Origin: Lachnospiraceae bacterium
GTDB taxonomy: Bacteria > Bacillota > Clostridia > Lachnospirales > Lachnospiraceae
Assembly: GCA_004556655.1 (NCBI GenBank)
Contig: SFGF01000003.1
Coordinates: 1 to 64,000 of the forward strand
Reading direction: 5' to 3'
Length of the DNA: 64,000 nucleotides
Positions 6,485-14,978 of this stretch are shown one piece after another. The notes below the pieces were generated by a model, which had not been told where the DNA came from, made no database searches, and saw only the letters and a program-made list of their open reading frames with translations. The stretch's first letter is position 1, and the number at the start of each line of letters is the position of its first letter. Made by a program: the position numbers and the translations under genes.

Positions 6485-9232
6485 ATGATTAAAAAACCAT
6501 TGATAATTAATGGTGTAGAACGGACACTGGTCGTAGAGGGTACGGAATCATTGGCACAGATACTCCGTGATCGTCTGCTTTTGACCGGTTGTAAAATCGG
6601 TTGTGGCGAAGGGCATTGTGGTGCTTGTAATGTAATCATGAATGGAAAAGTGACACGTTCCTGTATCACAAAGATTAGTCGTGTGCCCGATTACGCAAAA
6701 ATTGAGACAATTGAGGGAATCGGAACTTTGGACAATCTTCATCCTCTGCAGGCTGCCTGGGTGGCACATGGATGTGCACAGTGCGGTTTTTGTTCACCGG
6801 GATTTATCATGAGTGCAAAGGTGCTTCTTGAAAACAATCCATCACCGACAAGAGAAGAAGTACGTGATTGGTTCAATAAAAACAGAAATCTTTGTCGTTG
6901 TACCGGTTACAAACCTTTGATCGATGCGGTTATGGATGCGGCGAGAGTACTTCGGGGTGAGATATCCAAGGAAGATCTGATGTTTGTTCCGACAGATAAT
7001 AAGATCCTTGGTACTACTTATGCACGTCCGTCCGGAGTTGCAAAAGTAACAGGAGCCTGGGATTTCGGTGCTGATGAGATCAAGAGTCTTCCGGAAGATA
7101 CCCTTCAGATTGCGCTGGTACAGGCAGAAGTATCCCATGCACTGATTAAGGGAATCGATACCTCGGAAGCTGAAAAAATGCCTGGTGTTTTCAAAGTAAT
7201 TACACACAAGGATGTACCGGGCAAGAACAGGATCACCGGACTGATTACGTTCCCGACGAATAAAGGGGATGGCTGGGATCGTCCGATTCTTTGTGATGAG
7301 AAAGTTTTCCAGTATGGTGATGCAATTGCCATGGTTTGTGCGGATACGGAAGCTCATGCAAAAGAGGCAGCAAAAGCGGTAAAAGTAGATCTTGAGATAC
7401 TTCCTGCTTATATGTCCGCACCGGAAGCTATGGCACCTGATGCGATTGAGATACATCCGGGAACACCAAATGTATATTATGAAACAAATTGTATTAAGGG
7501 CGAAGAAACCGCTCCGATTATGGAAACCGCTCCAAATGTTGTAGAAATTGATGCTTATTCTTCCCGCCAGCCGCATCTGCCGATTGAACCGGATGTAGCA
7601 TATGCGTATATTGATGATGAAGGACGTGTAACGATTCATTCTAAATCCATCGGTATTCATCTTCACCACGCAATGATCTGCGCAGGTATTGGTGTGGAAC
7701 CGGAAAAACTGAGACTGATCCAGCTTCATGCAGGAGGAACATTTGGTTACAAGTTCTCCCCGACAATTGAAGCTTTGGTAGGCGTTGCGACACTGGTAAC
7801 TCAGCGTCCGGTAGCGTTGAATTTTACCATGTATCAGATGATTACTTATACAGGAAAAAGAAGTCCTGGATTTATGCATATTAAACTTGCTGCTGATGAA
7901 AAGGGTAAACTCCTTGCTTTGGAAGGGGATAACCTGATTGACCATGGTCCATATTCAGAGTTTGGTGATTTGCTGACACTTCGTCTGAGCCAGTTTGTAG
8001 GAGCTGGTGTAGATATACCGAATATCCGCAACAAATCAAGAACAGTATGTACCAATCATGCGTATGGTGCTGCATTCCGTGGATATGGTGCTCCTCAGTC
8101 CTTCATGGGCGGTGATATTGCTTTGGATGTGATGGCAGATAAAATGGGAATTGATCCGTTTGAATTCCGTGCGATGAATTGTTATAAAGAGTCTGCAGAA
8201 TCTACGACTCCAAACGGATGCAAGCCGGATGTTTATTGTCTGGAAGATCTTTATGATCTGGCACGTCCGTATTATCATAAGAATAAAGCGTATGCAGAAC
8301 AATTGAACGCAGAAAAAGGCGAGAACGGCAAGTACAAATATGGTGTCGGGGTATCTCTCGGTGTGTATGGATGCGGTCTGGATGGTGTGGATTCTTCCGA
8401 AGCATGGGCAGAACTGAATCCGGATAATACGGTAACGATTTACAATTCCTGGGAAGATCATGGACAGGGAGCTGATATCGGTACATTAACTCACGCACAT
8501 GAAACTCTCCGTCAGGCAGGTTTCAAACCGGAACAGATTAAACTGGTTATGAATGACACGGGTCTTACTCCGAATTCCGGTCCGGCAGGTGGATCACGTT
8601 CCAACGTTATGTCCGGCAATGCAACCCGTGTTGCATGTGAGATGCTTTTGAATGCCATGAGAAAACCAAACGGCGGATTCCGTAATTACGCTGAGATGGT
8701 AGAGGAAAAAATTCCTCTGAAGTATGAAGGAAAATGGGTGGCAACTGCATGTACGGATTGTGATATGGAGACAGCCCAGGGCAATCCATTCTCAGTATAT
8801 ATGTACTGTATCAATCTTCCGGTTGTCCGCGTTGAGATGGCAACAGGAAAGGTGAAAGTGATTAAGTTTACTATGGTTTCAGATTTTGGAACCATTATCA
8901 ATAAGTCTGTTGTTGATGGTCAGGTGATGGGAGCAATTGCACAGGGTATCGGTCTGGCACTGACAGAAGATTTTGAAGATCTGAAGAAACACACAACTTT
9001 GCAGAAATGTGGTATTTCTTATCCGAATGACGTACCGGATGACATCGAACTGGTTTACCAGGAGAATCATCCTCGTCCACTTGGACCGTATGGCGCTGCA
9101 GGCTGCGGTGAAGGTCCATTGGCAGCTCCACATCCTGCGATTCTGAATGCAATCTTCAATGCAACAGGAGCGCGTGTAACAAGAATACCGGCACTTCCGG
9201 AAGTTGTAAAAGCTGCTATTGATGCGCTGTAA
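6485..9232 (+). CDS. Mop-type aldehyde oxidoreductase (molybdenum hydroxylase)
   Basis: 915 residues, single-chain member of the xanthine oxidase family without a FAD domain, like Desulfovibrio gigas Mop. [2Fe-2S] ligands fall at C40, C45, C48, C60 and C100, C103, C137, C139, the numbering remembered for D. gigas Mop. The molybdopterin domain fills residues about 190-915, with the catalytic Glu at E876 in GCGEGPLAAPH. Family enzymes hydroxylate aldehydes or N-heterocycles and pass electrons out through the Fe-S centres. The start is ATG 6485, seven nt after AGGAGGT; an ATG 33 nt upstream has no ribosome site. A terminator follows, so it is expressed at least partly apart from the maturation operon. 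There is no in-frame TGA, so no selenocysteine in this chain. The substrate is unknown. Confidence 0.88.
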   Translation: MIKKPLIINGVERTLVVEGTESLAQILRDRLLLTGCKIGCGEGHCGACNVIMNGKVTRSCITKISRVPDYAKIETIEGIGTLDNLHPLQAAWVAHGCAQCGFCSPGFIMSAKVLLENNPSPTREEVRDWFNKNRNLCRCTGYKPLIDAVMDAARVLRGEISKEDLMFVPTDNKILGTTYARPSGVAKVTGAWDFGADEIKSLPEDTLQIALVQAEVSHALIKGIDTSEAEKMPGVFKVITHKDVPGKNRITGLITFPTNKGDGWDRPILCDEKVFQYGDAIAMVCADTEAHAKEAAKAVKVDLEILPAYMSAPEAMAPDAIEIHPGTPNVYYETNCIKGEETAPIMETAPNVVEIDAYSSRQPHLPIEPDVAYAYIDDEGRVTIHSKSIGIHLHHAMICAGIGVEPEKLRLIQLHAGGTFGYKFSPTIEALVGVATLVTQRPVALNFTMYQMITYTGKRSPGFMHIKLAADEKGKLLALEGDNLIDHGPYSEFGDLLTLRLSQFVGAGVDIPNIRNKSRTVCTNHAYGAAFRGYGAPQSFMGGDIALDVMADKMGIDPFEFRAMNCYKESAESTTPNGCKPDVYCLEDLYDLARPYYHKNKAYAEQLNAEKGENGKYKYGVGVSLGVYGCGLDGVDSSEAWAELNPDNTVTIYNSWEDHGQGADIGTLTHAHETLRQAGFKPEQIKLVMNDTGLTPNSGPAGGSRSNVMSGNATRVACEMLLNAMRKPNGGFRNYAEMVEEKIPLKYEGKWVATACTDCDMETAQGNPFSVYMYCINLPVVRVEMATGKVKVIKFTMVSDFGTIINKSVVDGQVMGAIAQGIGLALTEDFEDLKKHTTLQKCGISYPNDVPDDIELVYQENHPRPLGPYGAAGCGEGPLAAPHPAILNAIFNATGARVTRIPALPEVVKAAIDAL

Positions 9233-9250
9233 AATGTAGTAATTGAAAAG

Positions 9251-9275
9251 GGCAAACAATATGTTTGCCTTTTTC
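9251..9275 (+). terminator. rho-independent terminator after the hydroxylase gene
   Basis: GGCAAAC (9251-9257) and GTTTGCC (9263-9269) followed by TTTTTC. It lies between the structural gene and its accessory operon and would lower accessory expression relative to the enzyme. Confidence 0.8.
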
Positions 9276-9320
9276 TTTACCAACATTTATTCTCGAGATG
9301 GATAATTGGGAGGATGGTGT

Positions 9321-11540
9321 ATGGAGAAAGAAAGCACTTTTGTAGGAAAACATTATCTGATGAAACAGGCCTTTGATCAAGAAGAGCTTCACCGGAGAGA
9401 AGCAGTTTGCACCAGAGATGAGTTGCCTCAGTGTTCGGCAAGCTGTCCGCTGCATCTGGATATGCGCGCTGTCTGTGCCTTTGTGGCAAAAGGGAATTTT
9501 TCCAAAGGAGCAAACCTCATTCGCCAGACAACGCCCTTTCTGCATTTACTGTCTGGTAATTGCCATGGGGAATGTCAGAAAAAATGTATTCTGGCAGAAT
9601 GCGGTGACGGTATTTCCGTACGGTCCATAGAAAAAGCCTGTGCACTGTATGGTGGGTCCGGGGCTGTGAATCGCTTTATGATACCGAAAAAGAATAAAAA
9701 GGCAGCCGTAGCAGGAGATGATTTGTTTGCGTTAGCCTGTTTGTGGGAGCTGGGGAAAAAAGGATATGAAGTACAATGGTATACCCGCTGCGCTTCTTTA
9801 CAAGAACCGCTTATTGCCTGGAATCTGACACAGGAGGAGGCTTCTTCGGATTTGACAGCGCTGACCGGCTTTCGGATTTCTTTGAAAAAGCAGGAGAGTA
9901 TTTCAGAAGAGTCCATAATGGAATGGGCGAAATCTGTGGATGTTGTCTGTATCTCACCTGAATTGGATATCAGGCATTTTCCGACAAATGGGTTTACAGA
10001 GAAATCGCAGAAGAAAGCTGCGTGGATTCTGGCTGAGGCTAAGCGGGTTTCTCTCAGGGCAGACCGTTTTTTACAGGGAGTGTCAGCGGACGATGTGAAA
10101 GAGCCGGAAACATATGAGAGTCGGCTCTTTGTGACGAAAGATAGGGTAAAAGGTTCGAAAGCACAGGCTGATATCGAACATATCAATAAAGACAGTGCCA
10201 TGGCGGAAGCAGCCCGATGTATTCAGTGTCAATGCCTGGAATGTATCAAAGGCTGTGCGTATTTGCAGCATTATAAACGAAATCCAAAGGCGGCTATCAG
10301 GGAAATCTACAACAATCTTTCGATTGTAATGGGAAATCATATGGCAAATGGTATGATTAATGCCTGCGATCAGTGTGGTCAGTGCAAAGCTGCCTGCCCC
10401 AATGGGTTTGATTATCCGGATGTCTGCCAGATTGCCAGACACATTATGGTAGAAACGAAGAAAATGCCTCCTTCCACTCACGAGTTTGCTCTGTTGGATC
10501 AGCAGTTTTCAAACGGAGAAGCTTTTCTGGCAAAAGCTCAGCCGGGATTCACCTCTTGCCAGTATCTGTTTTTCCCAGGATGTCAGGCAACAGCAGTTTC
10601 ACCGGATACGGTGGAGGCAGCTTATCGGGATTTGTGTGGAAGACTGGAAGGAGGTGTGGGACTGATTCTAGGCTGCTGCGGAGCAATTTCCAAATGGGCG
10701 GCCAGAGAAGATATATTTGCAGAGACCTTGGGACGGTTCCTTAAAGTCTGGCAGGAATTTGGAAAGCCGGTAGTGATATGTGCCTGTCCAACCTGTAAAA
10801 AAATATTGGATGAGCATACGGAGGTTTTGACGGTCGGAATCTGGAATATTCTGATGGAGCTGGGTGTGAACAAGGTGACAGATCAGGTAGTGGCCGTCCA
10901 TGATGCCTGCGGAGCCAGAGGAGATGGTGATATGCAAAGTCAGATTCGGGAATTTGTGCAGGCTTTGGGATGTCAGGTAGAAGAGATGCCTTTGACGGGA
11001 GATATTTCTCCCTGCTGCGGATTTGGAGGACTGGTACGTTATGCCAATCCGGAGGTTTCTGGAAAGAAAGCAGAACTTGCAGTCAGACGGACAGAACACA
11101 AAATATTGACCTATTGTATGGCTTGTCGGGATCAATTTTCCAGGGCGGGCGCAGATACCTGTCATATTCTGGAGTTGACATATGGCATAGAACCGGGACA
11201 GGTACCGGATATTTCAGGAAGACGAGCCAATCGGCTGAGACTGAGAGAACGGTTGTTAAAGGATATATGGAAGGAAGAAACTCAAATGGATACAAAACTG
11301 CCCATTATATACGGTGAGGGCGTGGAGGAGCTTATGGATGACCGCATGATTCTGAAAAGTGATGTGGAAGCAGTTTTGAAAGCATACAAAGAATCAGGAG
11401 AAGCGGTGGAAGATCAGGAAAAAGGATGGCTGATTACTAACTGCAGGATAGGAAATGTGACATTCTGGGTGAAGTTTACACAGACAGAAGAAGCTTTTAT
11501 GGTCCACGGGGCCTACAGCCATCGTATGACTGTGGAGTAG
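9321..11540 (+). CDS. GltD/HdrD-like iron-sulfur electron-transfer protein (DVU_1558-like)
   Basis: 739 residues. The N-terminus has the GltD-type Fe-S domain (C30, C38, C42 and GNCHGECQKKC near 84-94). The next segment occupies the place of a FAD/NAD Rossmann domain but is short and has lost GxGxxG (AVAGDDLFALAC). A dicluster region follows (CIQCQCLECIKGC and CDQCGQCKAACPNG), then two CCG-type Cys-rich domains as in HdrB/GlpC (FFPGC...GCCGAISKW and HDACGARGDGD...SPCCGFGG). The sum matches what is annotated elsewhere as a pyridine nucleotide-disulfide oxidoreductase/dicluster-binding protein next to Mop-type enzymes. Likely role: electron acceptor or link for the hydroxylase (inference). Start ATG 9321 follows GGGAGG. 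First gene of the accessory operon. Confidence 0.78.
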   Translation: MEKESTFVGKHYLMKQAFDQEELHRREAVCTRDELPQCSASCPLHLDMRAVCAFVAKGNFSKGANLIRQTTPFLHLLSGNCHGECQKKCILAECGDGISVRSIEKACALYGGSGAVNRFMIPKKNKKAAVAGDDLFALACLWELGKKGYEVQWYTRCASLQEPLIAWNLTQEEASSDLTALTGFRISLKKQESISEESIMEWAKSVDVVCISPELDIRHFPTNGFTEKSQKKAAWILAEAKRVSLRADRFLQGVSADDVKEPETYESRLFVTKDRVKGSKAQADIEHINKDSAMAEAARCIQCQCLECIKGCAYLQHYKRNPKAAIREIYNNLSIVMGNHMANGMINACDQCGQCKAACPNGFDYPDVCQIARHIMVETKKMPPSTHEFALLDQQFSNGEAFLAKAQPGFTSCQYLFFPGCQATAVSPDTVEAAYRDLCGRLEGGVGLILGCCGAISKWAAREDIFAETLGRFLKVWQEFGKPVVICACPTCKKILDEHTEVLTVGIWNILMELGVNKVTDQVVAVHDACGARGDGDMQSQIREFVQALGCQVEEMPLTGDISPCCGFGGLVRYANPEVSGKKAELAVRRTEHKILTYCMACRDQFSRAGADTCHILELTYGIEPGQVPDISGRRANRLRLRERLLKDIWKEETQMDTKLPIIYGEGVEELMDDRMILKSDVEAVLKAYKESGEAVEDQEKGWLITNCRIGNVTFWVKFTQTEEAFMVHGAYSHRMTVE

Positions 11541-11549
11541 GAGGCAGCT

Positions 11550-11768
11550 ATGGCTGAGAAAAATTATTATACCATTGATCCTATGGGAAAATTAAAATGT
11601 AATAAATGCCAGATTCCGCTGGTGAAAGGAAAAGCGACTTTCGGATATCTGGGAAATGCATTTCCCGTGGAACTACCGGTCTGCCCTAAGTGCGGATTTA
11701 TCTATGTACCGGAAGAGTTGGCTTTAGGAAAGGTTTTGACTGTTGAACGCAGCCTGGAGGACAAATGA
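11550..11768 (+). CDS. small two-CxxC redox or zinc-ribbon protein (DVU_1557-like)
   Basis: 72 residues with two CxxC pairs, LKCNKCQIPL and LPVCPKCGFIYV, separated by about 25 residues, the layout of a zinc ribbon or rubredoxin-like fold. It starts 9 nt after the preceding gene with its own GGAGG and its stop overlaps the next start by 4 nt. The order Fe-S protein, small CxxC protein, methyltransferase matches the DVU1558-1556 order in Desulfovibrio. Possible small electron carrier or metal site; the metal cannot be told from sequence. Confidence 0.7.
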   Translation: MAEKNYYTIDPMGKLKCNKCQIPLVKGKATFGYLGNAFPVELPVCPKCGFIYVPEELALGKVLTVERSLEDK

Positions 11769-12364
11769 TCGGCGCTCATCCCGGAGGGATAGCCCTTACA
11801 GAGCGTTTACTGTCTTTGGCAGGCGTGAAACCACCCGGGGCGATACTGGATCTGGGAGCCGGGAGTGGGAAATCGGTGCGATATTTACAAAAACTGGGAT
11901 TCAACGCAGTGGGAATTGACCTGGAACCGAAAGGAGAAGGGGTTGAACAGCAGAATATGGAAGAGCTTACTTTTTCGGCAGACACCTTTGAATATTGTAT
12001 ATCTGAATGTAGTATTTCATGCAGTTATGACGGCAGCAAGGCATTGGAAGAGGCGTATCGGGTGCTGAAACCGGGAGGAAGCTTTCTGATATCCGATGTT
12101 TTTTTCGGGCAAGAGGATGCCCCGCATTTATCCATGAAAGAGCCATTGACATGGAAATGCTGGGAAAAAGCATTTGTCGGGGTGGGATTTCAGATTTGTG
12201 CCTTGATAGATGAGACATGCCTCTGGCGTGAGTTTTTTCTGGAAAGTCTGTGGAATGGTAATGCAGATGATAACTGCGTTGATTTTTATATAGAAGCAGG
12301 CAGGGCAAAATGCGGGTATTTTCTGGCGTGGCTTAGGAAAGGAGCAGAGAATGGATTTATTTGA
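11765..12364 (+). CDS. class I SAM-dependent methyltransferase (DVU_1556-like)
   Basis: 199 residues. SAM-binding motif I is ILDLGAGSGKSVRYLQKLG (residues about 29-47), with an acidic end of strand 2 (AVGIDLEPKGE) and post-motif YRVLKPGGSFLISDVFF. The N-terminus IGAHPGGIALTERLLSLAGVKPPG is like arsenite or MerR-type methyltransferases. It overlaps its upstream neighbour by 4 nt (ATGA) and its downstream one by 14 nt, so it belongs firmly to the maturation operon. The methyl acceptor is unknown; a small-molecule cofactor intermediate is one possibility. Confidence 0.72.
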   Translation: MIGAHPGGIALTERLLSLAGVKPPGAILDLGAGSGKSVRYLQKLGFNAVGIDLEPKGEGVEQQNMEELTFSADTFEYCISECSISCSYDGSKALEEAYRVLKPGGSFLISDVFFGQEDAPHLSMKEPLTWKCWEKAFVGVGFQICALIDETCLWREFFLESLWNGNADDNCVDFYIEAGRAKCGYFLAWLRKGAENGFI

Positions 12365-12779
12365 CCGGATGTTGGAATTATCAAATCAGGGATTTTACTG
12401 TGCCCAGATTCTTATGATCCTGGCACTGGAATTGGAAGGAAAAGAAAATCCGGATATGATCCGGGCTATGAGCGGGTTAAACGGAGGACTGGGATTTACC
12501 GGGCAGACATGTGGTGCTCTGACAGGCGGATGCTGTTTTCTGGGGTATTTTATGGGAAAAGGGGAAGCAGAGGAGATGGAGGATCCCAATTCTTCAGCAG
12601 TCATCGGACAGTTTGTAGAATGGTTTGAAGAAAATATTGGAAAAATGTACGGAGGCTGCAGCTGTCAGAATATTCTTGAGGGAAATCCAATGAATAAAAT
12701 ACAGCGTTGTCCGCAGATTGTGGAAGAAGTTTTTAGAAAATGTATTGATCTTTTGCAGAAAAATGGAGTATCAGTATGA
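12351..12779 (+). CDS. C-GCAxxG-C-C family protein (DVU_1555-like)
   Basis: 142 residues. It has the spaced conserved Cys pattern of the family: FYCAQILM near the start, GFTGQTCGALTGGCC in the middle, then YGGCSCQNIL and a final RCPQIVEEV. Family members are thought to bind a metal cluster or do redox chemistry, but their function is not established. Start and end overlap both neighbours (14 nt and 4 nt), so translation is probably coupled within the molybdenum operon. Confidence 0.75.
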   Translation: MDLFDRMLELSNQGFYCAQILMILALELEGKENPDMIRAMSGLNGGLGFTGQTCGALTGGCCFLGYFMGKGEAEEMEDPNSSAVIGQFVEWFEENIGKMYGGCSCQNILEGNPMNKIQRCPQIVEEVFRKCIDLLQKNGVSV

Positions 12780-13876
12780 AATTTGCGGGGGTTATCACTG
12801 CAGCGGGTCTTTCCAGCAGGATGGATGGATTTAAGCCGTTGATGGAAATAAATGGATTTCCTATGATAGGAATGACGGTTCAGAGTATGAAAAATGCCGG
12901 GATTCAGGACATTACTGTGGTGACGGGATATCGCGCGAAGGAAATGGAGAAGGTGATTGCTCCTATGAAAGTTCGGATTGTGGAAAACCATGATTACAGG
13001 AATACAGATATGCTGGCTTCAATTAAAATAGGGTTAGCTGAGACTGATACTGCAGATGGAGTATTTATTCTGCCTGGAGATATCCCGCTGACAGCTCCTG
13101 ATAGTTTCGGCAAGATGATGGAAAAGATTTCTCTGGTTTCCCCGGAAATCTGTGCCTTGCTTCCCACTACCGCAGGGAGACAGGTACATCCGCCTTTTTT
13201 GTTTCCGGAAGGAAAGAAACAGGTGCTGGAGTATCAGGGCTCTGGAGGGATGAAAGGAATCTGGGAAAGTATGCAGACTGCTGAAGTGGCGATTGAAGAC
13301 GAAGGTGCTCAAAAGGATGCGGATGTCCGGAAGGATTTTGATTGGATGCAAAATTATGCCAAAGTACATAAAGGGATTTCAAAAAAACTGTGTGAGGAAT
13401 TTTATCGAGAGGTATCTTTGCCTCAGCATATTCAGGCACATTGCAGGGCAGTGGGTAATCTGGCAGGATGGATGGCGGAAACATTGACTGCCCATGGGGC
13501 ATTTCTGGATGTGGAGCTTTGTAGAAGCGGTGGATGGCTTCATGATCTGTTCCGGCTGAAACCTAACCACGAAGAGAAGGCAGGGGTGTTTTTGCGGGAC
13601 AGAGGCTATTTGGCACTGGCGAAAGTAGTGGAAGACCACAGAGGATTTGAGAAAGAACCTGTGACAGTATGTCAGGAATCTGTGATTGTCTGTCTGGCAG
13701 ATAAATTGATTCAGGAAACAGAAAGAGTGTCGATAGAGAGAAGGTATCAAAAGGCATTGGGGCAGGATGTGGTAAAGGAACGGATTTTAAGGGATATAAG
13801 GATCTGCCGCAGGTTGGCAGAAGAATTTGAGGTGATCACGGGTGAACGACTGTATTCGGAAAATATATCTGAATAA
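12776..13876 (+). CDS. MocA-like NTP transferase fused to an HD hydrolase domain (DVU_1551-like)
   Basis: 366 residues, two domains. Residues 1-190 are a nucleotidyltransferase of the MobA/MocA type: ITAAGLSSRMDGFKPLMEI at the N-terminus and FILPGDIPL (metal-binding Asp) in the middle. MocA adds CMP to molybdopterin to give the dinucleotide cofactor of Mop-type enzymes, which fits the cluster. Residues about 205-345 are an HD-type metal phosphohydrolase: HCRAVGNLA, GGWLHDLFR, HEEKAG, and a closing LADKLI Asp. The HD half could cleave a nucleotide intermediate. It overlaps the upstream gene by 4 nt and the downstream gene by 35 nt. Confidence 0.8.
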   Translation: MKFAGVITAAGLSSRMDGFKPLMEINGFPMIGMTVQSMKNAGIQDITVVTGYRAKEMEKVIAPMKVRIVENHDYRNTDMLASIKIGLAETDTADGVFILPGDIPLTAPDSFGKMMEKISLVSPEICALLPTTAGRQVHPPFLFPEGKKQVLEYQGSGGMKGIWESMQTAEVAIEDEGAQKDADVRKDFDWMQNYAKVHKGISKKLCEEFYREVSLPQHIQAHCRAVGNLAGWMAETLTAHGAFLDVELCRSGGWLHDLFRLKPNHEEKAGVFLRDRGYLALAKVVEDHRGFEKEPVTVCQESVIVCLADKLIQETERVSIERRYQKALGQDVVKERILRDIRICRRLAEEFEVITGERLYSENISE

Positions 13877-14975
13877 TGCGGCTACTTCTTGGCCAAAACC
13901 GTCCTGTGTGGCGGAGGCGATGGCAAAAGCTGTCTGCCGGATGCCGGGAGCAGCCAACAGGGGAGGGATCCAGGATTTCGATGTGTTTGATGCAGTGCGA
14001 AAAGAATTGGCTGAGTGTATGGGAATATCTGGACCGGAGCAGATTGCTTTGGGATGCAATTCCACCTGGGGACTCAATCAGGCAATCTTCGGATTCCCTC
14101 TGAAAGCCGGAGATGTGGTTCTCACTACAAAAGCAGAGCATAATGCCGTTTTGCGGCCCCTGTATCGTTTGGAGAAACAGGGGATAAAAGTTGTATTTCT
14201 GGATGTGGACAAAACCGGAAGAGTGCGTGAGGAAGACTGGGATCAGGCTTTAAAAAAATGGAAACCAAAGCTATGTATTCTGATTCATGCATCCAATGTG
14301 ACCGGAGCGGTGAATGATGTTCCTGTACTGACTGCATTGGCAAAGAAAAATCATGCGGCGATGCTTTTGGATATATCCCAGACTCTGGGATGGATTCCGG
14401 TAAAACTGGAAGAATGGGGCGTAGATATGGCTGCTTTTACAGGACATAAGTATCTTCTGGGACCACAGGGGACAGGAGGATTGTATGTAAGGGCAGGACT
14501 TTCACTGAAGCCTTATTTGTTGGGAGGAACGGGAGTCCAGAGCGATAGAAAAGAAATGCCGGAGGAGATGCCTTTGCATCTGGAAGCGGGAACGGGAAAT
14601 GAACCCTCTTATTATGGATTATTGACGGCTCTTAGATGGACCAGGGAGCATCCTCTTGAACGGGAAAAGACGGATGATCTGGTACGGTATCTGAAGGAAG
14701 GGCTTGAGAAGTTGGGATGTTATGTCATTGCACCGGAAGGAACAGTTACCCCGGTGGTTTCCTTTGTTGTTCCGGGACAGACATCTTCTGAAGTGGGAGA
14801 TATTCTCACAGGAAGTTATGATATTATCTGCCGGACAGGGCTGCATTGTGCACCGGATATTATGCCGGATCTGGGTATACAGGGAGGAACCGTACGCCTG
14901 AGTTTATCCAGATTTACCACGAAAGAAGAGGTGGATCAGGTACTGGCGGCAGTGGAAGATATTGTGGAGAGTTAA
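13842..14975 (+). CDS. class V PLP enzyme, cysteine desulfurase/selenocysteine lyase-like
   Basis: 377 residues. PLP lysine lies in FTGHKYLLGPQGTGGLYVR and the sulfur-carrying Cys in RTGLHCAPDI, both typical of cysteine desulfurases of the SufS/CsdB branch. In molybdenum hydroxylase systems such an enzyme can supply the sulfur (or selenium) that becomes the terminal Mo ligand. No XdhC-type sulfur-insertion chaperone was found in the window, so this enzyme may take on sulfur delivery here (inference). It begins with GTG at 13842 inside the preceding gene (35-nt overlap) with GAGGTG 7 nt upstream; no in-frame ATG occurs before the conserved N-terminus. Confidence 0.82.
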   Translation: MNDCIRKIYLNNAATSWPKPSCVAEAMAKAVCRMPGAANRGGIQDFDVFDAVRKELAECMGISGPEQIALGCNSTWGLNQAIFGFPLKAGDVVLTTKAEHNAVLRPLYRLEKQGIKVVFLDVDKTGRVREEDWDQALKKWKPKLCILIHASNVTGAVNDVPVLTALAKKNHAAMLLDISQTLGWIPVKLEEWGVDMAAFTGHKYLLGPQGTGGLYVRAGLSLKPYLLGGTGVQSDRKEMPEEMPLHLEAGTGNEPSYYGLLTALRWTREHPLEREKTDDLVRYLKEGLEKLGCYVIAPEGTVTPVVSFVVPGQTSSEVGDILTGSYDIICRTGLHCAPDIMPDLGIQGGTVRLSLSRFTTKEEVDQVLAAVEDIVES

Positions 14976-14978
14976 AAT

